A stretch of DNA of 58,881 nucleotides from an uncultured Faecalibaculum sp. (GTDB taxonomy: Bacteria > Bacillota_I > Bacilli_A > Erysipelotrichales > Erysipelotrichaceae), in the NCBI RefSeq assembly GCF_910588395.1, contig NZ_CAJUPA010000012.1, forward strand, positions 1 to 58,881. Direction: 5' to 3'. A model generated the notes under the pieces. The model searched no databases. It had not been told where the DNA came from and worked only from the letters and a program-made list of their open reading frames with translations. This document shows, in pieces, positions 7,864 to 16,280 of this stretch (within the stretch, counting starts at the first letter, position 1; every line of letters begins with the position of its first letter). Made by a program: the position numbers and the translations under genes.

Positions 7864-9042
7864 CTACCGCCGCAGGGAGAGCGTGGGATGTTCCACTGTG
7901 ACCTGCAGATTGAGCTTCCGCCCGGTGCGGACATACGCCAGGAGCTGTTTTTCAATCTGTTCCTCGGTGCGGTGTTCATCAAAAGGCACCACCAGGTCAA
8001 AGTCCACGGTGATTTCATCGTGACCCGGTATGATCCGGAAATCGTGCAGGGACCACTGTCCCCGCCCCAGGGTCCGGGCGGCACTTTCAAACTTGCTCAG
8101 ATAGGATCTCGTCAGCGGATCATCCACCAGAACCGGATCCATGTGAATGGTCAGATCGATTCCCATATCCTCCCGGACCTGCCGCTCGATCTGGTCAATG
8201 GCGTTGTGCACCTGCATAATATCGTCATGGCCGTTGACTTCGGCGTGCACCGTTGCGTAGCTCACGGTGGGACCATACTGATGGATCATCAGATCGTGGA
8301 CCCCCAGAACATAATCGCTGGACAGCACTTTGTTTTCCAGCAAATGGGCAGTCTCCGGATCCGGGGCTTCGCCGATGAGGTCATTGATGACGGATCTCAG
8401 CAGATCGTAGGCACTGTAGAAAATGATCAGTGACACGATCACGCCCATGTATCCGTCCAGCTCAAAATGAATCACCGGAGACAGGCAGGCGGAGATCAGC
8501 ACCGCTGTGGTGCCGATGCAGTCCGAGCGGGAGTCGATGGCAGCAGCCATGAGCAGACTGCTGTCATAGCGTTTCGCATAGCGCCGGTTGTAGACATACA
8601 TGATGAGCTTGATGACAATGGAGAGCACCAGAACCGCCACGGAGTACCACTGAAAGTCGATGGGCGTGGGGTGCAGGATTTTGAAGATGGAATCCTTCAG
8701 GGTTTCGTATCCCAGGAACGCCACACCCAGTCCCACAAACAGCGAAGCGATGTATTCGCTTCGCTCATGTCCATAGGGATGTTCCTTGTCTGCAGGTTTT
8801 TCCGCCAGCTTGAAGGAAATGATTGAGACAATGTTGCTGGCGGCATCTGTCAGGTTGTTCAGGCCGTCTGCCCGGATAGACACGGACTGCACCAGAACAC
8901 CCACCAGATACTTGCTGACAAACAGAAACAGGTTGAGCACGATTCCCACGATGCCGCAGACGTTGCCCACACCCTGACGGACTTTCGCTTTCTTTGTATC
9001 CTGCCAGTTTGGCACAAACCGGCGGATGAGCCATCCTACCAT
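7864..9042 (-). CDS. Cation diffusion facilitator (CDF) transporter, possibly Mn-type
   Basis: A 392-residue CDF exporter: about six membrane helices in the first 220 residues, then a cytoplasmic domain (ETAHLLENKVLSSDYVLGVHDLMIHQYG), with a long C-terminal extension. The helix-2 site reads DGLNNLTDAASN and the helix-5 site DSRSDC. An N..D plus D..D arrangement is the one described for Mn-exporting CDFs such as MntE, unlike the H/D sites of zinc exporters. HPYGHERSEY is the usual loop motif. I start at ATG 9042 (MVGWLIRRF), preceded by GGGGGG; the upstream extension to 9090 has no support. It expels divalent metal by proton antiport; metal identity is inferred. Confidence 0.87.
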   Translation of the reverse strand: MVGWLIRRFVPNWQDTKKAKVRQGVGNVCGIVGIVLNLFLFVSKYLVGVLVQSVSIRADGLNNLTDAASNIVSIISFKLAEKPADKEHPYGHERSEYIASLFVGLGVAFLGYETLKDSIFKILHPTPIDFQWYSVAVLVLSIVIKLIMYVYNRRYAKRYDSSLLMAAAIDSRSDCIGTTAVLISACLSPVIHFELDGYMGVIVSLIIFYSAYDLLRSVINDLIGEAPDPETAHLLENKVLSSDYVLGVHDLMIHQYGPTVSYATVHAEVNGHDDIMQVHNAIDQIERQVREDMGIDLTIHMDPVLVDDPLTRSYLSKFESAARTLGRGQWSLHDFRIIPGHDEITVDFDLVVPFDEHRTEEQIEKQLLAYVRTGRKLNLQVTVEHPTLSLRR

Positions 9043-9083
9043 ATAAATCCCCCCGTTTTCCTGTCTTCCTATTATACGGCTTG

Positions 9084-9112
9084 TTGTCAAAGAAAGAGTC
9101 TTTTGATAAACT
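9084..9112 (+). promoter_or_regulatory. Promoter of tRNA-Ser
   Basis: TTGTCA (9084-9089) and TAAACT (9107-9112) with a 17-bp spacer lie 11 bp upstream of the mature tRNA 5' end. Confidence 0.7.
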
Positions 9113-9123
9113 GAGAAAAGCCT

Positions 9124-9212
9124 GCAGACGTATCGAAGTGGTCATAACGAGCTCGACTCGAAATCGAGTTGTCCGAAAGGGCACGTGGGTTCGAATCCCA
9201 CCGTCTGCGCCA
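9124..9212 (+). tRNA. tRNA-Ser (anticodon CGA)
   Basis: The acceptor stem GCAGACG pairs with CGTCTGC, followed by discriminator G and an encoded CCA. The anticodon stem CTCGA/TCGAG encloses loop CTCGAAA, so the anticodon is CGA, reading UCG. A long variable arm (TGTCC/GGGCA) and a T-arm GTGGG-TTCGAAT-CCCAC confirm the type II serine tRNA form. Own promoter and terminator. Confidence 0.97.
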
Positions 9213-9223
9213 TTTGACGAATC

Positions 9224-9254
9224 AGCCCGGTCATGGTTTGTGACCGGGCTTTTC
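9224..9254 (+). terminator. Terminator of tRNA-Ser
   Basis: A 10-bp perfect stem AGCCCGGTCA/TGACCGGGCT with a short loop is followed by TTTC, 11 bp after the tRNA. Confidence 0.9.
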
Positions 9255-9292
9255 TGTACAGTCAGGCAGCCATGCCCCCGCCTGCCACAAGG

Positions 9293-9350
9293 GAAAAAAC
9301 CGGCTGAACCCCGCCATGCATACAAAGTATGTGCAGAGGTTCAGCCGGTT
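9293..9350 (-). terminator. Terminator of the DUF3737 gene
   Basis: A 13-bp stem AACCGGCTGAACC/GGTTCAGCCGGTT, with a 27-nt loop, is followed on the minus strand by a run of T. It lies 28 bp beyond the stop codon of the gene at 9379. Confidence 0.85.
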
Positions 9351-9378
9351 TTGTGCATCAGATTGCTGCCAGAGCCGC

Positions 9379-10221
9379 TCAGCCGGCGGCTGTGACCACC
9401 ACCTGGCCATCAGCGCCAGGAATATCCCGGATGACTTCCGTTTCCCCGGGCACCGTGATCAGCCCCGCCAGGGGATTCTTGATGCTCGCCGGCACATCCG
9501 CCAGCTGTGCGCTGACTTCGCTGCGCTCAAACGCCAGATCGCAGCCTGCCATGCGGCAGTTCACCAGTTTCAGGTTCGTGCAGTAGCAAAGAGGCTGCGT
9601 GCCTTCGATCACGCAGTTCTCGAAGGTCACATGATCGCTGTACCACCCCAGGTATTCCCCCTTCACCACGGAATTGCGGACAATGACATTCTGCGCATGC
9701 CAGAAGGCATCCTTGGTATCCAGCCGGCAGTTCTCGATGACCATGTCCTTCACATACTGAAAGGAATACTTGCCTCTGAAATCCACGTTGTCCAGATACA
9801 GATGATCCGAACGCATCATGAAGTATTCGCTTTCCACCCGGCTGTCGGCCATTTCCATGCCCCGGGTGGACCAGCCGAATTCCGGGGAGACAATGTCGCA
9901 TCCCGCGATCTTCACATCCCCGCATTCCCGCACTGCCTTGATCCCGTGCAGCTTTGACTCCCGAATCTGCACATGTTCGCTGTACCAGAGGGCTGCCCGG
10001 CACAATGGCGTCAGCTCGCTGCCGGTGATTTCCAGGTCATGATCGTGCCAGAAAGGATAGCGCAGGTTGAAGAAACAGTTCTGAACCGTCACATGGCGGC
10101 ATTCCTTCAGGGCGCTTTCCCCGTCCGCCGGTCCGTCAAACCGGCAGTCTGCCACCACGAGATCCTCTCTGCCATACAGTGCCCGTTCTTCGTCAAAGGT
10201 TCTGTGTTCCACTCGTTCCAT
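9379..10221 (-). CDS. DUF3737 family beta-helix protein
   Basis: A 280-residue protein of the DUF3737 family. It consists of repeated short strands such as VTVQNCFF, LEITGSEL, VQIRESKL, VKIAGCDI, MVIENCRL, VIVRNSVV and VTFENCVI, the pattern of a right-handed parallel beta-helix with stacked Asn/Cys ladders. No signal peptide is present, so it is probably cytoplasmic. The biochemical role of the family is unknown. I start it at ATG 10221 (MERVEHRTF), preceded by GGAGACA; the 54 extra upstream residues are low-complexity and unsupported. The gene is alone and ends in a strong terminator. Confidence 0.82.
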   Translation of the reverse strand: MERVEHRTFDEERALYGREDLVVADCRFDGPADGESALKECRHVTVQNCFFNLRYPFWHDHDLEITGSELTPLCRAALWYSEHVQIRESKLHGIKAVRECGDVKIAGCDIVSPEFGWSTRGMEMADSRVESEYFMMRSDHLYLDNVDFRGKYSFQYVKDMVIENCRLDTKDAFWHAQNVIVRNSVVKGEYLGWYSDHVTFENCVIEGTQPLCYCTNLKLVNCRMAGCDLAFERSEVSAQLADVPASIKNPLAGLITVPGETEVIRDIPGADGQVVVTAAG

Positions 10222-10461
10222 GTTCTGTCTCCTCCCTGCCAGCCCCGGGCTTCTGCCCAGCGGTTTTCGCGTCTGGCACCAGAATAATCCCTGCCTGTCA
10301 AAAAGCAAAATACCAGTTTCGCATGCTTTGCCATAACCTCCGTGAATAGCGGTCCGGCACCAGAGGACACAGGCAGACGACACATAAAAAGCAGAAGACC
10401 GCCCGTCTGCAAGACTGGCCTGCCTTCCGCATCCCGCATCTGACCGGATGCGGTTTGTCCG

Positions 10462-10800
10462 TTATTCAGCCGGTTTTTCTCCGGGTTTTGTCCAGCCCGC
10501 CTTCGCTTTTGTCAGAAGCGCCTGCAGCTGTTCCTTTTCCGCTGCATCCAGGGCCCCGAAGAAGTGTTCCTCTGTCATCTCCGGCTCCTTCGTGTGATGG
10601 AACCTGTGGCCGAATGCATACATCAGACCCATCAGAGAATCCGCGGGCAGCTTCTTCATGCAGCAGCTGCCATGACCGTGATGATGTCCATGACCGTGGT
10701 GGTGTCCATGATGCCCCTGGGCATGAGGACAGCCTTTCTTCATTTTGTTTTCCGTGGCGTTCCCGGCCGCTTCCTGCGGCAGCTTTTCTGTTTCTTCCAT
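10462..10800 (-). CDS. Histidine-rich small protein, probable metal binder
   Basis: A 112-residue protein whose middle (residues about 25-48) is a His/Gly tract of the form HGHHHGHGHHHGHG ending in SCCMKK, with CPH just before. Such tracts bind Ni, Co, Zn or Cu in proteins like SlyD, HypB or metal-storage peptides. The C-terminal half (EEHFFGALDAAEKEQLQALLTKAKAGW) looks like a helical bundle segment. I start it at ATG 10800, with GGAGG nine bases upstream. No signal peptide is seen, which favours a cytoplasmic metal buffer. The CDF exporter is 1.4 kb away on the same strand. Function is inferred from composition only. Confidence 0.6.
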   Translation of the reverse strand: MEETEKLPQEAAGNATENKMKKGCPHAQGHHGHHHGHGHHHGHGSCCMKKLPADSLMGLMYAFGHRFHHTKEPEMTEEHFFGALDAAEKEQLQALLTKAKAGWTKPGEKPAE

Positions 10801-10955
10801 GGCGATCCGCCTCCTTGCACCCTGATTATAAAACCCCGATGCGCCATCCCCCGCTGCCGGCACCTGACCTGGTGACACACTGAATCACAGGCCCGTGCCG
10901 GCACCCCGGCAGGGATCCCCGGGATCCCTTGGGCAACCAGAGAGGCAGGCCGGTC

Positions 10956-13001
10956 TCAGTCCAGATGCCCGCAGACAGAAGCCCAGATCCTCTCCCGGTC
11001 CTGGGTGTCGCACTCGGCGTAAAATCCCGGGTCCTCCAGCAGTCGCAGCAGACCGGCCATGGCGGTGAGATGAGACGGCGTGCCCTGGGGAACACTCAGT
11101 GCGAAGGCATACTTCACCGGATCGTTCTCCGGATGAGAGAACACCACCGGGGTTTCAAACACTGTCAGGGACAGAGCCGGCTGCCGGGCACCGTGCCGGG
11201 CTTCGGTGTGCAGCAGGGCCACATGAGGGGCAATCACCACATAGGGACCGGCGATTTCCATGGTGGCGATGGTGTGCTGTATGTACTCTTCGGTAATGGC
11301 TTCCCGCAGGGCCAGGGGCTGATAGGCCCGGCGCACGGCTTCCTGCCAGGTGGCACAGGAAACGGATACGGCGATCAGCGACGGATCCATCATTCCCAGC
11401 AGGCCCTGGGCCGGGACAGGAGCCGGGGGTTTGCGGGGGGTGAACAGTCCCTGGAGCATACGGCGGAGTTCTTCTTCGTTCTGAATCGTGCAGCAGCGGC
11501 GGACGGCTGACAGCACCATGTCCAGATCCGGCGTACCGGCTTCCTGTCCCAGAATCGAATTCACTTCCCGCAGCACCAGCAGCTTCTCCTGTTCGTCCAT
11601 CACCGGACTGACGGTGACCACAGGAATGTCCGTGTCCGGCACCCGGGTCAGGCTGCGGGCTGCGAAAATGATATCCGGCGGCATCCTGCCGGAGCCCTGA
11701 TCCAGGGAATCCGCGGTTTCAAACGCCAGCTGGGGGAACAGCTCGGTGAGCACCGCGTGCAGGACCGCAGAGGACCCCACACCGTTGCGGCACAGAATCA
11801 GGGCGCGGGAGCGGCTGGTGGCAGCAGCCGGGTGCATGCCTTCGTAGAGCACCGCAAAGTGCATTGTCAGATAGGCGATTTCATCCTCGGGAAACTCCCG
11901 TCCTGCCAGGGAACAGGCCGGTTTCACCGCCCGGGCCACGATCTGATACAGATCCGGATACTCCTGTTTCACTTTTTCCGTCAGCGGGTTCAGGATGGGA
12001 ATCCCGAACAGCAGCCGGTAGTACGCCGGGCGTATGTGGGAATACAGCCGGGTGAACATGTCCTCCTGGCACGGGGCCCGGATGCCGGTGAGCTGCTCAA
12101 AGCGGCTCATGATCCGCCCGGTAATGTCCGCGATCAGCAGGCAGTCCTCGGTGTCTTCATAGACGCTGCCAAAGGAAATCCCCAGGATCCAGGACGTCAG
12201 CCAGCTGACTTCCTCGCTGACCATGAACCCGTCGCTTCCGGTTTCCTTCAGCAGTCCCTGGACAAACCGTTTCTCCGGACAGTCCGGCAGCGGCCAGTGC
12301 ACATCGCCGTGGATCCCGGTGTTCTGGATCCGCAGCCGGAGAAACAGATACATGTAGATGAATTCCGTCATGCGGTCCGCCGCAAACCGGATCCCGTGCT
12401 CTTTCGCCAGCCGCAGACACAGCGCCTCGGTTTCCGGGAACGTGGCCGCCCCGGAGTTTTCCAGAAACAGATCAAACAGCTGCACATCGGCGATCGCCGT
12501 GATCTCCTGCATGACTTCCCGGATCAGACGGCTGCGCAGCGCCGTTTCCTCTCCCCGCAGCTGATATCCCCGGCGTCTGTCGCTCACCAGCTGGATATCC
12601 GCCGCTTCCAGGGACTGACGCAGCTGCTTCAGATCCGCCAGCACTGTGTTCCGGGAGACATCCAGCGCCTCCATGAAATCCTGCAGGATCAGACGGTCCC
12701 TTCCTTCAAACAGCATCAGATACAGCACCAGCTGCCGCTGCGCCGGCGTGAATTCATACTCATGCAGCCGGGCATGGCCCTGGCAGGCCGCCAGCAATGC
12801 CTCGCGGGTCACGGGATCCACCACCAGCACATGTCCAACCACCACCGGCGGGACTTTGTGGCTGCTCAGGATCTGGTTGATTTTCTCCAGACGGTACAGC
12901 ACCTGGCGGCGGGAGAGCCCCAGCGCCTCGCAGATCTCGTCCACACTCATGCGCTTCTTGGACACCACCAGCCGGCTGACGGCTTTCAGTTCCGTTTCCA
13001 T
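10956..13001 (-). CDS. PRD-domain transcriptional regulator with EIIB and EIIA modules
   Basis: A 681-residue regulator of the MtlR/LicR type. In order: an N-terminal HTH (residues about 8-50, MSVDEICEALGLSRRQVLYRLEKIN), an Mga-like second HTH (about 85-125, LILQDFMEALDVSRNTVLADLKQLRQ), two PRDs, a Gat-type EIIB module with its Cys (ALILCRNGVGSSAVLHAVL) and a C-terminal EIIA type 2 module with active His (VVIAPHVALLHTEARHG). Phosphorylation by PTS proteins on these residues sets its activity. It follows the PTS/aldolase operon at 13284-18453 on the same strand but has its own promoter and leader, and is the obvious activator of that operon. Start at ATG 13001 with GAGAGGG upstream. Confidence 0.88.
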   Translation of the reverse strand: METELKAVSRLVVSKKRMSVDEICEALGLSRRQVLYRLEKINQILSSHKVPPVVVGHVLVVDPVTREALLAACQGHARLHEYEFTPAQRQLVLYLMLFEGRDRLILQDFMEALDVSRNTVLADLKQLRQSLEAADIQLVSDRRRGYQLRGEETALRSRLIREVMQEITAIADVQLFDLFLENSGAATFPETEALCLRLAKEHGIRFAADRMTEFIYMYLFLRLRIQNTGIHGDVHWPLPDCPEKRFVQGLLKETGSDGFMVSEEVSWLTSWILGISFGSVYEDTEDCLLIADITGRIMSRFEQLTGIRAPCQEDMFTRLYSHIRPAYYRLLFGIPILNPLTEKVKQEYPDLYQIVARAVKPACSLAGREFPEDEIAYLTMHFAVLYEGMHPAAATSRSRALILCRNGVGSSAVLHAVLTELFPQLAFETADSLDQGSGRMPPDIIFAARSLTRVPDTDIPVVTVSPVMDEQEKLLVLREVNSILGQEAGTPDLDMVLSAVRRCCTIQNEEELRRMLQGLFTPRKPPAPVPAQGLLGMMDPSLIAVSVSCATWQEAVRRAYQPLALREAITEEYIQHTIATMEIAGPYVVIAPHVALLHTEARHGARQPALSLTVFETPVVFSHPENDPVKYAFALSVPQGTPSHLTAMAGLLRLLEDPGFYAECDTQDRERIWASVCGHLD

Positions 13002-13134
13002 GCGTTTCCCTCTCCCTTCCTTTCTTTCCTTCCTGTTCTGTCTTTCCTTCTTTCTGCCGATGGACGGACCCTGACGGACCGTCTGACAGGGCATCGTGCC
13101 GGGTACTGACGGCTGTCTGCCCGGCACAGGGGTT

Positions 13135-13221
13135 CGCAAAAACGGTTCAGCGTACAAATCCGAACCGTTTGGTCTAGGTTACACCTGTATTATGCCAGTT
13201 TTTGTTCCGATTTTGTCGGAA
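13135..13221 (-). promoter_or_regulatory. Promoter, operator palindrome and leader hairpin of the PRD regulator
   Basis: Reading on the minus strand, a perfect palindrome TTCCGA-N5-TCGGAA (13205-13221) sits where the -35 hexamer is expected. The -10 is TAATAC (13187-13192). Right after the expected start lies a hairpin with 9-bp arms AAACGGTTC/GAACCGTTT (13140-13170) followed by TTTTTG, which could act as a leader terminator. These suggest tight control of the regulator gene, perhaps by itself. Confidence 0.5.
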
Positions 13222-13283
13222 TGACATGACGTTTCCCAGGGGATTGCGGCGGTTGTCCGGTGCTGCCGGCCCAGGTGTGTCTG

Positions 13284-13955
13284 TCAGCTGTTCTGCTGCC
13301 TGGTCCGGTCAATGATTTCCCGGATGGCCCGGGCACTGGCGGCAATCTCCGCCTCGCTGCCTTTGGTCAGCAGTCCGCCGAATCCGCAGATGTCGCAGCC
13401 CCGGCGGATGTAGTCAGCCAGGTTGTCCAGGGTGATGCCGCCGCTGGCCAGCAGAGGCATGTCCGGGATCGGGGTCTTGAAGACGCTGATGAGTTTCGGG
13501 CCGTAGAAATCCGAGATGGGGAAAGCCTTCACAAAGGCTGCGCCCAGTTCCAGCGCCTGGATGGCTTCCGTGACGGAGGTGCATCCGGGCATGTAGGGAA
13601 TCTGGTACCGGCTGCAGACCCGGGCACAGGATTTCGAAAGATTCGGAGCAATGACAAACTGGGCATCTTTCAGAATCACCTGCCGGGCGGTTTCTCCATC
13701 CAGCACCGTGCCGGCGCCCACCAGCAGGGTGTCCGGGAAGGTTTTCCGCAAATGGGCAATGATTTCCGGGGCATTGTTGTTGGTGCAGGAAATCTCCAGC
13801 ACCCGGATCCCGCCGGCCAGACAGCCCCGGGCGATTTCTTCGGCCCGCTGGAAGGAGGTGGTGCGCACAATGGCCATGGCACCGCAGTCCGCGATCTGAC
13901 AGGTGATGTCCGCTTTTTTCAGAAACGGGCGGGACAAGGCAGGGATGACTGTCAT
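13284..13955 (-). CDS. eda: KDPG/KHG aldolase family protein
   Basis: A 223-residue class I aldolase of the Eda family that cleaves 2-keto-3-deoxy-6-phosphogluconate-type substrates to pyruvate and an aldehyde. Family motifs are visible: AIVRTTS (phosphate/carboxylate region), the catalytic Glu in EISCT, GAGTVLDGE, APNLS, PGCTSVTEA, the Schiff-base Lys in FVKAFPIS, and LASGGITLDN at the phosphate site. The ATG overlaps the stop of the DapA-family gene (ATGA). It is the last gene of the PTS operon. Whether the true substrate is KDPG or a related sugar acid phosphate cannot be told from sequence. Confidence 0.88.
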   Translation of the reverse strand: MTVIPALSRPFLKKADITCQIADCGAMAIVRTTSFQRAEEIARGCLAGGIRVLEISCTNNNAPEIIAHLRKTFPDTLLVGAGTVLDGETARQVILKDAQFVIAPNLSKSCARVCSRYQIPYMPGCTSVTEAIQALELGAAFVKAFPISDFYGPKLISVFKTPIPDMPLLASGGITLDNLADYIRRGCDICGFGGLLTKGSEAEIAASARAIREIIDRTRQQNS

Positions 13956-14878
13956 GCGGCGTCTCCCTGGTCCTGCTGTGCCCGGGCCCGTTTCCGGTAG
14001 CCGTCCACCATGACCTGCACCCGGCGGGTATCCTCCGGACTCAGTTCCGAAACCGGCTTTCTGGCCGGTCCTGCCTGGCAGGATCCGTTGAGCTCCACGG
14101 CTTTTTTCAGCACCGAGGGTACGGTGCCCAGGGGCAGTACCGCCCGCAGGGGCTCAATGGCTTCCTGATACCTAGCAGCCTGTTCCCTGTCTCCGGCACG
14201 GAGTGCCTTGTCCAGACCGGTGAGAATGTCCGGAATCAGATTGGAGGTCCCGGCCACCGCACCGCTGGCCCCCAGGTCATAGCCCAGGGTGATCTTCGAA
14301 TCACTGCCCACCAGCAGCCGGAAGTCCTTGCGCCGGGCAATGTCTGCGTAGGCTTTCAGCAGAGCCGGATCTCCGGAGCTGTCCTTGATGGCGGCAATCC
14401 CCGGCAGATCCGCCAGCCGGTCCACCAGCTCCGGTGACAGGCTTCTGCCCGTGGCTTTGGGGATGTTGTACAGGATCACCGGCAGGGACGTGCTTTCCGA
14501 GACCGTTTTGAAGTGCGTGTAGAGATCCTCGTTGGAAGGCTGCAGAAACCAGGGATTGATCACGGAAAGCGCATCGGCCCCGGCGGCTTCCATGTCCCGG
14601 GCCAGCTGCACGGCTTCTTTCGTGGAACAGGCGCCTGCACCGGCATACACCGGCACCCGCCCGTCTGCGGCTTTGACCGCACAGCGGGTCACCGCCAGTT
14701 TCTCTTCATGATCCAGCACGTGAAATTCTCCGTTGGATCCCAGAACAAAGATGCCCTGCACCCCATGGTCGATCAGCCAGTCAATCTGATCTGCCAGAGC
14801 CTCTTCGTTCACGCTCTGGGTTTCATCCCGGTGAAAAGGGGTGATGACCGGGGTGATGATGCCTTCAAACAGTTCCAT
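13952..14878 (-). CDS. DapA/NanA family pyruvate-dependent aldolase
   Basis: A 308-residue TIM-barrel class I lyase/synthase of the DHDPS/N-acetylneuraminate lyase superfamily. Motifs: GSNGEFHVLDHEEK (pyruvate-binding, close to the GTTGE motif), ILYNIPKATG with the catalytic Tyr, and IAAIKDSSGD with the Schiff-base Lys (about residue 163). Within the PTS operon it more likely cleaves a 2-keto-3-deoxy sugar acid than makes dihydrodipicolinate. Start ATG has GGAGGAACTGC upstream and overlaps the SIS gene by 14 bp. The family is certain; the substrate is open. Confidence 0.88.
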   Translation of the reverse strand: MELFEGIITPVITPFHRDETQSVNEEALADQIDWLIDHGVQGIFVLGSNGEFHVLDHEEKLAVTRCAVKAADGRVPVYAGAGACSTKEAVQLARDMEAAGADALSVINPWFLQPSNEDLYTHFKTVSESTSLPVILYNIPKATGRSLSPELVDRLADLPGIAAIKDSSGDPALLKAYADIARRKDFRLLVGSDSKITLGYDLGASGAVAGTSNLIPDILTGLDKALRAGDREQAARYQEAIEPLRAVLPLGTVPSVLKKAVELNGSCQAGPARKPVSELSPEDTRRVQVMVDGYRKRARAQQDQGDAA

Positions 14879-15503
14879 GCAGTTCCTCCTGACAGGCCTG
14901 TCCCAGACTGCCGCCGGGATGCCATCTGGCGTATTGTTCCACTGTGAGTCCCTTGGCGTTCTGCAGCAGCACCGACAGTGTCTGCAGCAGGACCATTTCC
15001 GCGAGAATCGAAGCCCTGGGGGGCTTGTTCAGGCTGTCGCCTTCCTGGCTCACGCCCGCTGCCAGCGCCAGATCACTGTGTGTGGCCAGCCAGGAATCCA
15101 GCGAGCGGGACAGGCCGATCACCGCAGCCCCGTTGTGTTTCAGCGCCGTCACCGTGCGCTGGAGCTCGGCGGTCTGTCCGGAGTTGGAAATGGCGATCAC
15201 CACATCTCCCGGACGCACCTGTCCGGCACTGCCGTGTACCGCTTCGGTGCCATCCAGCACATACGCCGGAGTGCCGGTGGAGGACAGCAGCGAGGCAATG
15301 TACCCCGCCAGATGCCCGGGCTTGCCAATGCCGGTGACATGCACCCGGCCGCCCTGGCGCTCCGCTGCCAGGATCATGTCCCGGGCAGCTCCCAGAGCCT
15401 GGATGTCGAAATCATCCATGGAGGAAGCCAGCTGGAGAATTTCCGTTTCCAGAAACCTCCGGATCTGACTGGCGTCATCCAGTCTGTTCGGTTCAGCGTT
15501 CAT
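14865..15503 (-). CDS. SIS-domain sugar phosphate isomerase (KpsF/KdsD- or PHI-like)
   Basis: A 212-residue single SIS domain, comparable to arabinose-5-phosphate isomerase without CBS domains and to 6-phospho-3-hexuloisomerase. Motifs: GRVHVTGIGKPGHLAGYIASLLSSTGTPAYVLDGTEAVHG (substrate loop), DVVIAISNSGQTAEL (sugar phosphate binding) and a C-terminal WHPGGSLGQ that matches the KdsD HPGGALG motif. It interconverts aldose and ketose phosphates, which fits an operon feeding a sugar phosphate to aldolases. The ATG overlaps the stop of the HpcH-family gene and has AAGGAG. No lipopolysaccharide genes are near, so a catabolic role is likelier than KdsD proper. Confidence 0.8.
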   Translation of the reverse strand: MNAEPNRLDDASQIRRFLETEILQLASSMDDFDIQALGAARDMILAAERQGGRVHVTGIGKPGHLAGYIASLLSSTGTPAYVLDGTEAVHGSAGQVRPGDVVIAISNSGQTAELQRTVTALKHNGAAVIGLSRSLDSWLATHSDLALAAGVSQEGDSLNKPPRASILAEMVLLQTLSVLLQNAKGLTVEQYARWHPGGSLGQACQEELHGTV

Positions 15504-16261
15504 TCGTTCTCCTTTTCCATCCGGCTGTTCATTTCGTGGAACTCCCTGACCGCTGCCAGACAGCCGTTTCGCAGCAGGGTGGTGTCAAAGGCAGCCACAG
15601 CCAGATCGGTGATCTCCGGGAGCTGTTCCATGAGTTTGTAAGGGCCGATCAGTCCGAACAGCTTGCCCCGTTCGTGACAGGCTTTCTGCACCCGGCCGAT
15701 CATGGCGACTTCCTCAGGATTCATCATGTCATCCGGGTCATTCCGGGAAATGGAGAGATCGCAGGGGCCGATCACCGCCCCGCTGATCCCCGGCACATCC
15801 AGGATCGCCTCGCAGTTTGTGACGCCCTTGACTGTCTCGATCTGCGCCAGAACCAGCACAGTGCCATTGGCTTTGTCCATGTTCACCCGGTGATTGCCCC
15901 CGGGTCCATAGCCGGTGTTGGCGCCGCCGGAATAGCTGCGGTATCCCAGAGGCGGATACAGCGCCCAGTCCGCCAGCTGCCTGGCCTGCTGCGGTGTTTC
16001 AATCATGGGCACCATCACCCCCGCTGCGCCTTCATCCAGCGTGCGGGATACATCTTTGCGGGCCAGCTGAGGGACCCTGACCAGGGAGGGAATGCCCAGG
16101 GCATTCCCCAGCAGAGTCAGGTCCAGCAGCCGCTGATCGGAAATCATGCCATGTTCCAGATCATAGAAGAGAAAGTCCATGCCGCACTGCGCCGCGATGT
16201 GCACCATGGCCGGGCTGTCGCATACCTTGACCAGCAGCCCGACAGCAGGATCCTGTTTCAT
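15500..16261 (-). CDS. HpcH/HpaI family class II aldolase
   Basis: A 253-residue metal-dependent aldolase/citrate-lyase-family protein, similar to 2-dehydro-3-deoxyglucarate aldolase (GarL) and HpaI. Visible motifs: FLFYDLEHGM (EHG, catalytic base region), LVRVPQ (Arg), VMVPMIETPQQA, QIETVKGVTN (metal-binding Glu) and GPCDLSIS (metal-binding Asp). It releases pyruvate from 2-keto-3-deoxy acids. I prefer ATG 16261; a GTG at 16288 would overlap the EIIC stop but has no ribosome binding site. It is the first enzyme gene after the PTS subunits. Confidence 0.86.
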   Translation of the reverse strand: MKQDPAVGLLVKVCDSPAMVHIAAQCGMDFLFYDLEHGMISDQRLLDLTLLGNALGIPSLVRVPQLARKDVSRTLDEGAAGVMVPMIETPQQARQLADWALYPPLGYRSYSGGANTGYGPGGNHRVNMDKANGTVLVLAQIETVKGVTNCEAILDVPGISGAVIGPCDLSISRNDPDDMMNPEEVAMIGRVQKACHERGKLFGLIGPYKLMEQLPEITDLAVAAFDTTLLRNGCLAAVREFHEMNSRMEKENE

Positions 16262-16280
16262 GACTGCGCCCTGCCCGGCA

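Noticed and set aside
10905..10935. Palindrome GGGATCC-CCG-GGATCCC as terminator of the PRD gene
   Set aside because: The stem is good but no U-tract follows on either strand; I leave it unassigned.
11757..13109. A 450-codon open frame opposite the PRD regulator
   Set aside because: Antisense of a well-defined multidomain regulator; no independent signals.
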